Of a stretch of DNA of 64,000 bases, positions 27,518-35,471 are shown piece after piece (within the stretch, counting starts at the first letter, position 1; each line of letters begins with the position of its first letter). Below the pieces are notes generated by a model. The model ran no database searches, was not told the DNA's origin, and saw only the letters and a list, made by a program, of their open reading frames with translations. Source of the DNA: Microbacterium saperdae (GTDB lineage: Bacteria; Actinomycetota; Actinomycetes; Actinomycetales; Microbacteriaceae); the NCBI RefSeq assembly GCF_006716345.1, contig NZ_VFOX01000002.1, positions 496,001 to 560,000 on the forward strand, in the 5' to 3' direction. The position numbers and the translations under genes are program-made.

Positions 27518-28242
27518 ACCTCTTCGCCCAGGCATTCGCCTGGATGCTCGCTCCCGCGCAGTGGACCGGGAACTACGCACTGCCCAAGCTCCTCGCCGAG
27601 CACCTCACGTTGACCGCGGTCTCCGTGCTGATCGCCATCGTGATCGCGGTGCCGATCGGGTGGCTCATCGGCCACACCGGCAAGGGCCGCGAGATCGCCG
27701 TCGCCGTCTCCGGCGCGGCGCGCGCGATCCCCGCCTTCGGGCTCATGATCCTTCTCGTGCTGCTGCTCGGAGTGCTCCGGGTTCCCCAGGCCGCCATCAT
27801 CACGTTCGTGCTCCTCGCGATTCCCTCGCTCCTCGCCGGTGCCTACACCGGCCTCGAAGCCATCGACCGCCGGGTGATCGACGCGGCGAAGGCGATGGGC
27901 ATGACCGGATGGCAGGTCTTCTGGAAGGTCGAGGTGCGCCTCGGTCTGCCTCTCCTCGTCGGCGGCATCCGCTCGGCGCTGTTGCAGGTCATCGCGACCG
28001 TGACCATCGCGGCCTACATCGGCCTCGGCGGTCTCGGCTATCCGATCATCCAGGGGATCCCGCTGCAGAAGTTCGACCAGGTGCTCGCCGGAGCGCTCCT
28101 GGTCGCGGCCCTCGCACTGATCGTCGATCTCCTGCTCGCGGCAGCGCAGCACGCCGCCGTCCCTGCCGGTCTGCGCACCAGCCGCCCGCCCCGACGTCGC
28201 GCGGCCACGCCGGCGCCGGCCGCCGCTCCCGCCACCGCCTGA
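27514..28242 (+). CDS. opuCD: Osmoprotectant ABC importer, permease subunit 2
   Basis: 242 residues. Helices include LTAVSVLIAIVIAVPIGWLI and ARAIPAFGLMILLVLLLGVL; the ATPase-contact loop is DRRVIDAAKAMGMTGWQVFW, followed by ATVTIAAYIGLGGLGYPIIQ, a signature of glycine betaine-type permeases. The final ~25 residues are Pro/Ala/Arg-rich. ATG overlaps the stop of the first permease (ATGA). Confidence 0.88.
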   Translation: MNLFAQAFAWMLAPAQWTGNYALPKLLAEHLTLTAVSVLIAIVIAVPIGWLIGHTGKGREIAVAVSGAARAIPAFGLMILLVLLLGVLRVPQAAIITFVLLAIPSLLAGAYTGLEAIDRRVIDAAKAMGMTGWQVFWKVEVRLGLPLLVGGIRSALLQVIATVTIAAYIGLGGLGYPIIQGIPLQKFDQVLAGALLVAALALIVDLLLAAAQHAAVPAGLRTSRPPRRRAATPAPAAAPATA

Positions 28243-28305
28243 TCTTCCGCACCGGAACCGTCCCACACCGTCGTCCCCACAGCAGTCCCAGAAAAGAGGA
28301 AGTCC

Positions 28306-29229
28306 ATGTTCACAGCACGAGGCAAGCGTTCCGCGGCCGTCGTCGGCCTGATCGCCGCCGCGACCATCGCCCTGTCCGCCTGCGGTTCGAGCAACCCGCT
28401 CTCCGAGCCGTCCGACGCCGGGGAGAGCGCCGGCAGCGGCGACACCATCGTCATCGGCTCGCAGGCCTACTACTCCAACGAGATCATCGCGGAGATCTAC
28501 GCACAGGCTCTCGAGGCCGACGGCCACGAGGTCGACCGTCAGTTCAGCATCGGCCAGCGCGACGCGTACATGCCCGATGTCGAGTCCGGCGCGATCAACG
28601 TGTTCCCGGAGTACACGGGCAGCCTGCTCGAGTACATCTCGAAGGACGGTGTCACCGTCACCAGCCCCGACGACGTCTACAAGGCTCTGCAGGAGGCTCT
28701 GCCCGACGGCCTCACCGCCCTCGACTTCGCCGAGGCATCCGACCAGGACTCCTACACGGTGCTCAAGAGCTTCGCCGAGGAGAACGACCTGAAGACGATC
28801 GGCGACCTCAAGAACGTGACCACGCCGCTCACGATCGGCGCGGCACCCGAGTTCGAGCAGCGTCCGTACAGCCCGGCCAAGGCCAAGGAGGTCTACGGCG
28901 TCGACCTGGCGTTCTCGGCCACCGGCCCGACCACGCTCGAGTCGCTGCTCGCCGGCCAGATCCAGGTGGCAGACATCTACACGGCCGACCCGGCGTTCAA
29001 GACGGAAGACATCGTCGCTCTGGAAGACCCCGAGAACCTGATCATCTCGTCGAACGTCGTGCCGATCGTCTCGAGCGACATCGCCGACGAGGTCTCCGGT
29101 GTGCTCAACGCCATCAGCGCCAAGCTGACGGCCGACGAGCTCGTCTCCCTCAACGTCCTGAGCACGGTCGACCAGAAGTCGCCGAAGGACATCGCGAAGC
29201 AGTGGCTGACCGATAACGACCTGCTCTGA
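28306..29229 (+). CDS. opuCC: Osmoprotectant ABC importer, substrate-binding lipoprotein
   Basis: 307 residues. Lipoprotein signal peptide with lipobox LSAC (Cys26), then a periplasmic-binding-protein fold of the OpuAC/ProX-OsmX type: DTIVIGSQAYYSNEIIAEIY, INVFPEYTGSLLEYI, and PTTLESLLAGQIQVADIYT. The aromatic Tyr pairs in these segments are where quaternary amines are held by cation-pi contacts in the family. ATG preceded by AAAAGAGGAAG. Followed by a strong terminator hairpin. Confidence 0.9.
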   Translation: MFTARGKRSAAVVGLIAAATIALSACGSSNPLSEPSDAGESAGSGDTIVIGSQAYYSNEIIAEIYAQALEADGHEVDRQFSIGQRDAYMPDVESGAINVFPEYTGSLLEYISKDGVTVTSPDDVYKALQEALPDGLTALDFAEASDQDSYTVLKSFAEENDLKTIGDLKNVTTPLTIGAAPEFEQRPYSPAKAKEVYGVDLAFSATGPTTLESLLAGQIQVADIYTADPAFKTEDIVALEDPENLIISSNVVPIVSSDIADEVSGVLNAISAKLTADELVSLNVLSTVDQKSPKDIAKQWLTDNDLL

Positions 29230-29243
29230 GTCGTCGTCACACG

Positions 29244-29274
29244 AAGTGCCCGGGCCCGGTGGGTCCGGGCACTT
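29244..29274 (+). terminator. Terminator hairpin after opuCC
   Basis: 14-base arms AAGTGCCCGGGCCC and GGGTCCGGGCACTT with one mismatch and a three-base loop, 14 bases after the opuCC stop. Strong GC stem, no long T tract. Confidence 0.75.
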
Positions 29275-29333
29275 CTGCGTGTGGGCGGTTCTGCGTGTGG
29301 AGCCCTGCGCGCGCCCCTTCGCGCCTCCCTGCA

Positions 29334-29413
29334 CCGAGACCCACCGGGGGTGCCGAGACCCACCGGTGGATCTGTTGCGCGGGGTGGGTCTCGGCGCGCG
29401 CGATGGGTCTCGA
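29334..29413. repeat. Cluster of CCGAGACCCACCGG direct and inverted repeats
   Basis: The 14-mer CCGAGACCCACCGG occurs at 29334-29347 and 29353-29366 in direct orientation. It occurs inverted as GGTGGGTCTCGG at 29383-29394 and partly as ATGGGTCTCG at 29403-29412. The block lies between the opuCC terminator and the AI-2E gene end and can form alternative stems. No gene is supported here. Confidence 0.7.
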
Positions 29414-29414
29414 C

Positions 29415-29456
29415 GGAAGGGGAAGGGGAAGGGGAAGGGGAAGGGAAAGGGGAAGG
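29415..29456 (+). repeat. GGAAGG hexamer tandem repeat (seven units)
   Basis: Seven head-to-tail hexamers, six exact and one with G-to-A. The plus strand offers five or more runs of four Gs separated by AA, a G-quadruplex pattern. It sits 12 bases beyond the stop of the minus-strand AI-2E gene. Confidence 0.9.
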
Positions 29457-29468
29457 GGCGTCGCCGGG

Positions 29469-30686
29469 TCAGATCCGGGCGTCCTGCCGAGGGATCCAGA
29501 CCTGCTTGATGATGATGAGGATGGATGCCGCCACCGGCACCGCCACGAGAGCGCCGAGCAGGCCGAGCAGCGTGCCGCCGGCGAGGGCACCGATCACGAC
29601 CAGGGAACCGGGGATCGAGATCGCCTTGTTCATGACGCGCGGCGTGATGACGTACGCCTCGATCTGCATGTAGACGAGGTACACGATCGCGAAGATCAGC
29701 GCCCCGACCGGGTTCGTGAACAGGGCGAGCGTGGTGCCGATGATCCAGAACATCACCGAACCGACGAGCGGGATCAGCGTGATGCAGAACGCGACGGTCG
29801 CCATCAGCGGGGGGAAGGGCAGACCCAGGAAGAAGTAGAGCAGGAACGCGAGGACCGCGTTGAAGAAGGCCAGCACCACCATGCCCATCACGTAGCCGCC
29901 CACCGAGTCGGTGATCTGGTCGGTGATCTCGCTGGTGCGGGCACGGTCGCGGGCGGGGACCAGGCGCAGCAGGCTCTGCTTCATGCCGGGCAGCGATGCG
30001 ACGAAGTAGAGCGTGAGCACCAGCACGACGATTACGCCGGAGATCCCCGTCGCGATGGAGGCGCCGACCTTCAGCGCCCCTCCGCCGATGGTCGCGATGT
30101 TGCCCGGATCCGTGAGGAACTTCTGCACGTCGGCGACGAGGTCTTCGAACTGATCGCCGAACTGCTTCTCCAGGGTCGCGTAGACGTCGCTGCGCTGGAA
30201 GTCCGCGATCATGCCGGGGACCGACCGCACGAAGCTGGCGATCTGCTCGATGACGACCGGCAGCACCATCCACAGGATCAGTGCGACGACCACGATCAGG
30301 CTCAGGATGACGATGAGCACCGAGACCGCGCGCCGGAGGCCGCGGCGTTCGAGGAAGCGCACGGAGGGGTCGAGCCCGAGCGCGGCGAACAGCGCGAGGG
30401 CGATGTAGATGAGGACGGTCGCGAGGTTGCTGAGGGCGAGGCCGAGCAGGATCGCCCCGAGTGCGCCGAGCGTCACCAGGAAGCCGAAGACGAAGGGGCG
30501 GTCGATCCGCGTCCAGAAGGAGCGGCTCGGCGTCATGGGCTCGACCGCGATCCGACGTGCCGGCTGCTGCTCGGAGGGCGCTGCCTCGACGGGGACGGAC
30601 GCCATCGCCGGCTGCGCGATCTTCTCGGAGGCGCCGTCCGCGGCCTTCTCAGCGGGGGCGGATGCGGGCGACTCGTCGTTGCTCAT
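29469..30686 (-). CDS. AI-2E family transporter
   Basis: 405 residues. Polar N- and C-terminal parts surround eight predicted helices, with a large loop in the middle (about residues 150-215). The pattern RRGLRRAVSVLIVILSLIVV in helix 3, the LYFVASLPGMKQ segment, GYVMGMVVLAFFNAVLAFLL, and the final ISIPGSLVVIGALAGGTLLG is typical of the PerM/TqsA/YtvI family. Some members export autoinducer-2 or act as ion exchangers; specificity is not predictable. The N-terminal ~45 residues are low complexity. Divergent from chorismate mutase. Confidence 0.85.
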   Translation of the reverse strand: MSNDESPASAPAEKAADGASEKIAQPAMASVPVEAAPSEQQPARRIAVEPMTPSRSFWTRIDRPFVFGFLVTLGALGAILLGLALSNLATVLIYIALALFAALGLDPSVRFLERRGLRRAVSVLIVILSLIVVVALILWMVLPVVIEQIASFVRSVPGMIADFQRSDVYATLEKQFGDQFEDLVADVQKFLTDPGNIATIGGGALKVGASIATGISGVIVVLVLTLYFVASLPGMKQSLLRLVPARDRARTSEITDQITDSVGGYVMGMVVLAFFNAVLAFLLYFFLGLPFPPLMATVAFCITLIPLVGSVMFWIIGTTLALFTNPVGALIFAIVYLVYMQIEAYVITPRVMNKAISIPGSLVVIGALAGGTLLGLLGALVAVPVAASILIIIKQVWIPRQDARI

Positions 30687-30748
30687 GTGCTCACGATAGC
30701 GGTGCCCACGAACGGATCCCGGCTGCGCGCGGCCCTAGAGTAGGGGGC

Positions 30749-31048
30749 ATGACCGCTGCCCCGGACCCGAAGGCCGAACTGCTCCGACTTCGCGCCAGCA
30801 TCGACAACATCGACGCCGCGCTCATCTTCATGCTCGCCGAGCGTTTCCGCGCCACGCAGCAGGTGGGGCACCTGAAGGCCGAGTATGAGATGCCCGCATC
30901 CGATCCTGGTCGTGAGGAGCAGCAGGTCGCACGTCTGCGCGCGCTCGCCGAGGAGGCGCACCTCGACCCCGAGTTCGCCGAGAAGTGGTTCAACTTCGTG
31001 GTGGCCGAGGTCATCCGTCACCACACCGAGGCAGCGGAAGGGCGCTGA
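30749..31048 (+). CDS. Chorismate mutase (AroQ type)
   Basis: 99 residues, all helical. The run ELLRLRASIDNIDAALIFML followed by AERFRATQQVGHLKAEYEMP contains the catalytic Arg and Lys of AroQ-type chorismate mutases, and PGREEQQVARL the third helix. It converts chorismate to prephenate in phenylalanine/tyrosine synthesis; short stand-alone actinobacterial forms often need DAHP synthase as partner. A TAGAGT -10 box (30736-30741) ends seven bases before the ATG, so translation is probably leaderless. Not in an aromatic amino acid operon here. Confidence 0.88.
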   Translation: MTAAPDPKAELLRLRASIDNIDAALIFMLAERFRATQQVGHLKAEYEMPASDPGREEQQVARLRALAEEAHLDPEFAEKWFNFVVAEVIRHHTEAAEGR

Positions 31049-31102
31049 GCCCCCGGCGCTGCATCGTCGGTCAGCCCGACGGGTGCTGTCGCCGGATAGC
31101 CG

Positions 31103-31696
31103 TCAGACCGGCAGGATGCGTCCCGTGATGACTCCTTCGACGGCGCGCACGTAGGCCGTGCCGACCTCGTCGTCGGTGACCGGGCGGTGTCCCGGGAAGG
31201 ACGCGTGATACCCGGGAGAGTTCTCGAGCACGTCGGGCGAGACCGCGTTGATGCGGATGCCGCGCGGCGCCTCGGCGGCGGCCGTGATCACGAAGGACTC
31301 CAGCGCGCCGTTCGCCATCGCGGCGGCGGCACCGGTGGCGATGGGCTCGCGGGCCAGCACGCCGCTGGTCACCGTGATCGATCCGCCGTCGTTGAGGTGC
31401 GCGAGGGCCTGGCGCACGACGTCGATCTGCGCGAGCGTCTTGCCGGTGAACCCTGCGAGGTAGTCATCGCGGGTGAGTTCGGCGAGAGGCTTGAAGGGCA
31501 CGGAGCCCACGGCCACCACGACGGCATCCACATCCGTCACCTGTGCGAACAGTGCGGCGATCGATGCCGGATCGGTGACGTCGACGGAGGTCTCGCCGCG
31601 GCGTGACGCGCGCACGACGTCATGGCCGCGGGATTCGAGGGTCGTCGCCACGACGTTGCCGATGCTGCCGGTCGCTCCGATGACGAGTGCCTTCAT
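31103..31696 (-). CDS. Short-chain dehydrogenase/reductase
   Basis: 197 residues, short for the family. The N-terminal nucleotide motif is VIGATGSIGNVVA, followed by RASRRGETSVDVTD. The active-site region is changed: Ser of SITVTSGVL is present, but the usual YxxxK reads AAAMANGALESF, so Tyr and Lys are not in the standard position. This fits the small 'SDR family' proteins with altered catalysis. ATG at 31696 with AGAGGA upstream. It lies downstream of a ROK regulator gene on the same strand (92-base gap). Confidence 0.8.
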   Translation of the reverse strand: MKALVIGATGSIGNVVATTLESRGHDVVRASRRGETSVDVTDPASIAALFAQVTDVDAVVVAVGSVPFKPLAELTRDDYLAGFTGKTLAQIDVVRQALAHLNDGGSITVTSGVLAREPIATGAAAAMANGALESFVITAAAEAPRGIRINAVSPDVLENSPGYHASFPGHRPVTDDEVGTAYVRAVEGVITGRILPV

Positions 31697-31788
31697 GGGG
31701 TGTCCTCTCCGTCTGCCGATGCATCCGTCCCGGACGCCTCTTCGAGTCTTCCACCCCTGGCGGCGGCGAGGGCCGGAGCCCGCCGGTC

Positions 31789-32883
31789 TCAGCGCGCGCT
31801 GAACGCGAGCGCCACCACGCGGGCGGCAGCGCCCTGCAGCACGGCGTCGTCGAGTGTGCTCCGTCGCACCACGGGGCCGAGGGAAGGGTGCGAGGCCGCC
31901 TGCACGGCAGCAGCGGTCGCTGCGATGAGCTCGTCTCCCACGATCGGCAGGGGGCCGCTCAGGACGATGGTCGGCAGGTCTACGGCTGCGGCGATGACCG
32001 ACAGCGAGGTTCCGAGGCGCGACCCCGCGGCGGCGAGCACAGCCGCCCGATCGGCGTTCGCGGTTGCGTCGAGTCTGCGCGACAGCGCGGGCACGGATGC
32101 CCAGGCGTGCACGCAGCCGATGCGGCCGCACGGGCAGGTGTCTCCGGGGTCGCCGCCGGCGACGACGTGCGCGAGCTCGCGGGCCACGGTCGATCGTTCG
32201 ACGGGGGCGCCGTCGTCGTCGAAGGCGCGGATGGCTGTTCCGATGCGCGCGCCCAGGCGTACGAGGAGGAAGTCGGAGTCGATGTCGCCGAAGCGCAGCT
32301 CGGCATCCGCCACGAGGTCGGCGTCGTCGAACAGGTGCACGGGGGCGTCGATCGTCTGGGCGAGGAGCGGGCCCAGGCCGAGGAGCGCGGATGAGCCGCT
32401 CGGCACGCCGATCCCGACTCCGAGCGGGGGGTGGGAGGCGAGCAGGAAGAGTTCTCCGACGAGTGCTGCGGCCGCCGTCACCGGATCGCCGGCGGTCGGG
32501 CGTTCGAGTCGGTGCGCGAGGCGCCCGTCCGGGGTGGCGAGGGCACCGGCGACATGGTCGGGCGCGCTCAGATCGAGAGCGATCACCTGGACCGCGCGCT
32601 GGTCGAACTCGAGCATCACCGCAGGCTTCCCCGGCCGCGCATCCTGGCTCTGTCCGCTCTCGCGCAGCACGCCGTCGTCGAGCAGATCCTTGACGAGATC
32701 GGAGATCGTGGGCCGCGCGAGCCCCGTCAGCCGGGCGAGATCGGCGCGGCTGACGACGGAGTGCTGCATGAGGGTGCGCAGCACGAGACCGCGATTGCGG
32801 TGACGGATGCCCTGGGCATGCGTGTTCCCCAGCGAGGCGCGAGTCGTCGAGTTCGCCGCTGCCGGAGGGAGGAGGGCGCTCAT
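31789..32883 (-). CDS. ROK family transcriptional regulator (left of divergent pair)
   Basis: 364 residues. An N-terminal winged helix (VVSRADLARLTGLARPTISD) precedes a ROK/ASKHA sugar-kinase-like domain. The zinc-binding cysteine cluster reads CPCGRIGCVHAWAS, as in NagC/Mlc-type repressors. The ATP-binding GxGxG loop is degenerate, as expected for a regulator. Divergent from a second ROK gene; an AT-rich inverted repeat lies between them. Confidence 0.85.
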   Translation of the reverse strand: MSALLPPAAANSTTRASLGNTHAQGIRHRNRGLVLRTLMQHSVVSRADLARLTGLARPTISDLVKDLLDDGVLRESGQSQDARPGKPAVMLEFDQRAVQVIALDLSAPDHVAGALATPDGRLAHRLERPTAGDPVTAAAALVGELFLLASHPPLGVGIGVPSGSSALLGLGPLLAQTIDAPVHLFDDADLVADAELRFGDIDSDFLLVRLGARIGTAIRAFDDDGAPVERSTVARELAHVVAGGDPGDTCPCGRIGCVHAWASVPALSRRLDATANADRAAVLAAAGSRLGTSLSVIAAAVDLPTIVLSGPLPIVGDELIAATAAAVQAASHPSLGPVVRRSTLDDAVLQGAAARVVALAFSAR

Positions 32884-33021
32884 GCGAGCGCGTCCGTTCG
32901 TGCCCCGCGAGGGGGTGACGCGACCAGGACCGTGACGGCCGGGCGTCCTAAGATCTGGGAGTAGTGCACGATGCTCCTTCGCAGGCGGCGGACACTGTGG
33001 CTGAGGTGGACTCTGCCACTA

Positions 33022-33038
33022 AGTTTAGTAAATAAACT
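33022..33038. promoter_or_regulatory. AT-rich inverted repeat between two ROK genes
   Basis: AGTTTA-N5-TAAACT, within an AT-rich stretch from 33018 to 33043 in otherwise GC-rich DNA. ROK repressors such as XylR/NagC bind AT-rich sites of this type. It may control both divergent genes. Confidence 0.6.
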
Positions 33039-33111
33039 AACTGTGCCGAGCGTACGGAGCGGCGCCTGATCTGTCAATCGTGCTCCCCGGCGCGCAGACG
33101 AACGGAAACCC

Positions 33112-34278
33112 ATGCTGAACAGCGACGATGCCCTCGACACGCAGGCATCCGTCCGGCGTGCGAACCTGCGCCGCGCGCTGCAGCTGGTGTTCCGCAGCTC
33201 GGGCACGCAGACCCGCGCCGGCATCGCACGCGCGACGGGGCTGACCGCGGCCACCGCATCCTCCCTGGTCGCCGAGCTCATCGAGAGCCGGCTCATCGTC
33301 GACGGGGAGCAGGCGGCGAGCACCGGCGGCAAGCGGGCGACCACACTCAGCGTCGATGCCCGTCACCACCTGATCCTCGTTCTCGTCGTCCAGCCCACCA
33401 GTGCCCGCGTCGCCCTCGTCGCGCTCGACGGCGCCGAGATCGACACGCGACGCCTCGCCTACACCGCCGAATCGCGCGACGAGGCCTTGGATGCGGCGAT
33501 CATCGCGATCGCCGCCGAGTACGGCACCCGCGTGATCGCCGCCGGCGTGCAGCTGCCGGGGACGACCGATGGCCGTTCGGTGTTCGAGAGCGTGCAGCTG
33601 GGCTGGCAGGACGTGCCCCTGGCCGCACGCTTCGAAGCGCTGCTCGGAGCTCCCGTGCTCCTGGTGAACGACGTCGATGCCGAAGCGATCGCAGAGGCCG
33701 GAATGGAAGAATCCCCTTCCGGCTACCGGCTCTTCATCCACCTCGGTGGCGGAGTCGGTGCGGCGATCACCCTCGACGGAGACCTCGCCCCCGGACCGCG
33801 TGATCGTGCGGGTGAGATCGGTCATGTGCAGGTGGAGTTCGGTGATGCGGCGCGCGAGTGCCGGTGCGGTCGATACGGCTGCCTCGAGTCGGCGGCATCC
33901 CTGTCGGCCCTGCTCGGCGCGGAGTTCACCGACGCGATGGAGGCGGACGCGGTCGCCGCGCTCGCCGTCACCGCGGACGAGGCCGACCTCGGGGCCGGTG
34001 CGCGAGCCCTCGCCAGGGCGATCAAGCTCATCAGCGCGCTGCTCGACCCGACCGAGGTCGTGATCGGCGGACCGGCCACCCTGCTCGGAGACCGGTTCCT
34101 CACGCTGCTGCAGCAGGAGACCGACTATCACGCGCGCGGCACGGCGACGGTGCCGGTGCGCTACGCCGACACACGCGCGACGGAATCGGCGGGGGCGGCC
34201 CAGGCTGCGCTCACCGCGGTGCTCGGCGTGCGCTGGAGTCCGGCTCAGCTGATCGCCGCGTCGCGCGCTTCGCACTGA
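33112..34278 (+). CDS. ROK family transcriptional regulator (right of divergent pair)
   Basis: 388 residues. Winged helix (TRAGIARATGLTAATASSLV) at about residues 42-62 and a ROK domain with FIHLGGGVGAAITLDGDLAP, the GEIGHVQVEF motif and a cysteine cluster CRCGRYGCLESAAS that holds zinc. The paired arrangement with the ROK gene at 31789 suggests duplication and a shared control region. Target genes are unknown; the nearest candidates are the SDR gene and the nitrilase gene. Ends in front of a 67-bp palindrome. Confidence 0.85.
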   Translation: MLNSDDALDTQASVRRANLRRALQLVFRSSGTQTRAGIARATGLTAATASSLVAELIESRLIVDGEQAASTGGKRATTLSVDARHHLILVLVVQPTSARVALVALDGAEIDTRRLAYTAESRDEALDAAIIAIAAEYGTRVIAAGVQLPGTTDGRSVFESVQLGWQDVPLAARFEALLGAPVLLVNDVDAEAIAEAGMEESPSGYRLFIHLGGGVGAAITLDGDLAPGPRDRAGEIGHVQVEFGDAARECRCGRYGCLESAASLSALLGAEFTDAMEADAVAALAVTADEADLGAGARALARAIKLISALLDPTEVVIGGPATLLGDRFLTLLQQETDYHARGTATVPVRYADTRATESAGAAQAALTAVLGVRWSPAQLIAASRASH

Positions 34279-34294
34279 CGTCCGCCCCGCGCGG

Positions 34295-34361
34295 GGAGGA
34301 GAACTCCCGTTCGGGAGGAGCCGCCGCGGCATCCGCTCCTCCCGAAGCCGAGATCTCCTCC
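34295..34361. repeat. 67-bp dispersed palindrome, diverged copy with co-varying arms
   Basis: Aligns base-for-base in length with the copies at 19688, 36388 and 45518. The inner stem GGGAGGAGC pairs with GCTCCTCCC instead of TGAAGGAGC with GCTCCTTCA, and the outer GGAGGAG pairs with CTCCTCC. Both arms changed together, so the stem is kept. Lies between convergent genes. Confidence 0.75.
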
Positions 34362-34382
34362 CGAACCCGCAGCGGAGCCGGG

Positions 34383-35378
34383 TCAGTTCTCGATCTGGAA
34401 GTCGTCGGGGACCGGGACGTCGGAGTGGCGCGCGGTGCGTGCGTCGCGTTCCAGGCCGGAGCGCTGTGTCAGCGCGCCGTAGAGCTCGGGGCGTCGGCCG
34501 AGCAGCCAGCGGCGTCCGGTCGACAGGGGCAGGAGTTCCCAGTCCAGGTCGGCGGTCACCACGGCCTCGTCGGCGACGGGAGTCTCGGCGATGATCCGTC
34601 CGTATGGGTCGAGGATCATCGCGTTGCCGGTGCGGATCTCGTCGGCATCCGGGCCGATGCCGTTGCTGAAGAGGAGGAAGATCCCGTTGTCGTGTGCACG
34701 TGCCGGGAGCCAGCGCATGAGCCACTCGCGACCGGAGGGACCGTTGACGGCAGCGAGCAGGGCTTCAGGATTCTCGAATCTGTCGTGCCAGAGCTCCGCC
34801 GGAATGACCTTCATGCCGTGCGGGCTGCGGGAGTTCGTTCCACCGGTCTGGTGGGGCGCGATGAGGACCTTCGCTCCGAGCAGCGCGACAGCCCTCACGT
34901 TCTCGACGAGGTTGTTGTCCCAGCAGATCAGGATGGCCATCCGCACTCCCCAGGGCGAGTCGAACACCGTGTACCCGGCGCCGCTCGAGATCGCCTCGTG
35001 CTCGAAGGCGTGCAGCTTGCGGTGGATGTGCGTCGATCCGTCGGGGAAGCACACCGCGTACGAGTTGAAGAGCTCGTCTCCGTCGGCTTCGAGGAAGCCT
35101 GCCCCGATGCCCGAGCCGAGGTCGGCCGCGATCTTCCTGAGGGAGTGCACCAGAGGGCCTTCGGCGGGCTCCGCCAGTTCGCGAAGGCGCTCCGTGCTCG
35201 ACGTGGTGAGGTGCCAATAGCCGGCCAGGCACATCTCGGGGAAGACGACCAGCTGCGAGCCGTCGGCGACGGCCTGTTCGGCGAGACGCCGCACGGTGGC
35301 GAGGTTGGCGGTCTTGTCAGACGGCACCGCTTCGAACTGGACCACGGAAACCCGAAGGTCGGTGGCTGATCCGGTCAT
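34383..35378 (-). CDS. Carbon-nitrogen hydrolase (nitrilase superfamily amidase)
   Basis: 331 residues. The catalytic triad is visible: Glu in VVFPEMCLAGY, Lys in HIHRKLHAFEHE and Cys in MAILICWDNN. Family members cleave amides, carbamoyl groups or nitriles through a thioester on the Cys. An aliphatic amidase or N-carbamoyl hydrolase is possible; the substrate is unknown. ATG at 35378 is chosen because the GAGAGGA site is eight bases upstream; an ATG eight bases earlier is out of frame and stops after three codons. Divergent from a LysR gene, its probable regulator. Confidence 0.88.
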   Translation of the reverse strand: MTGSATDLRVSVVQFEAVPSDKTANLATVRRLAEQAVADGSQLVVFPEMCLAGYWHLTTSSTERLRELAEPAEGPLVHSLRKIAADLGSGIGAGFLEADGDELFNSYAVCFPDGSTHIHRKLHAFEHEAISSGAGYTVFDSPWGVRMAILICWDNNLVENVRAVALLGAKVLIAPHQTGGTNSRSPHGMKVIPAELWHDRFENPEALLAAVNGPSGREWLMRWLPARAHDNGIFLLFSNGIGPDADEIRTGNAMILDPYGRIIAETPVADEAVVTADLDWELLPLSTGRRWLLGRRPELYGALTQRSGLERDARTARHSDVPVPDDFQIEN

Positions 35379-35471
35379 CCGGTCATTCCTCTCGTCGTCG
35401 ATGACCTCAGTCAAGAGCATCCCCGGAATAAGTTCCAATGAGTTCTGATCGATTTCACATAACCTTCAGGA

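Noticed and set aside
29322..29460. CRISPR-like array in the repeat-rich gap
   Set aside because: Repeats are short, partly inverted and not regularly spaced; no cas genes are in the window.
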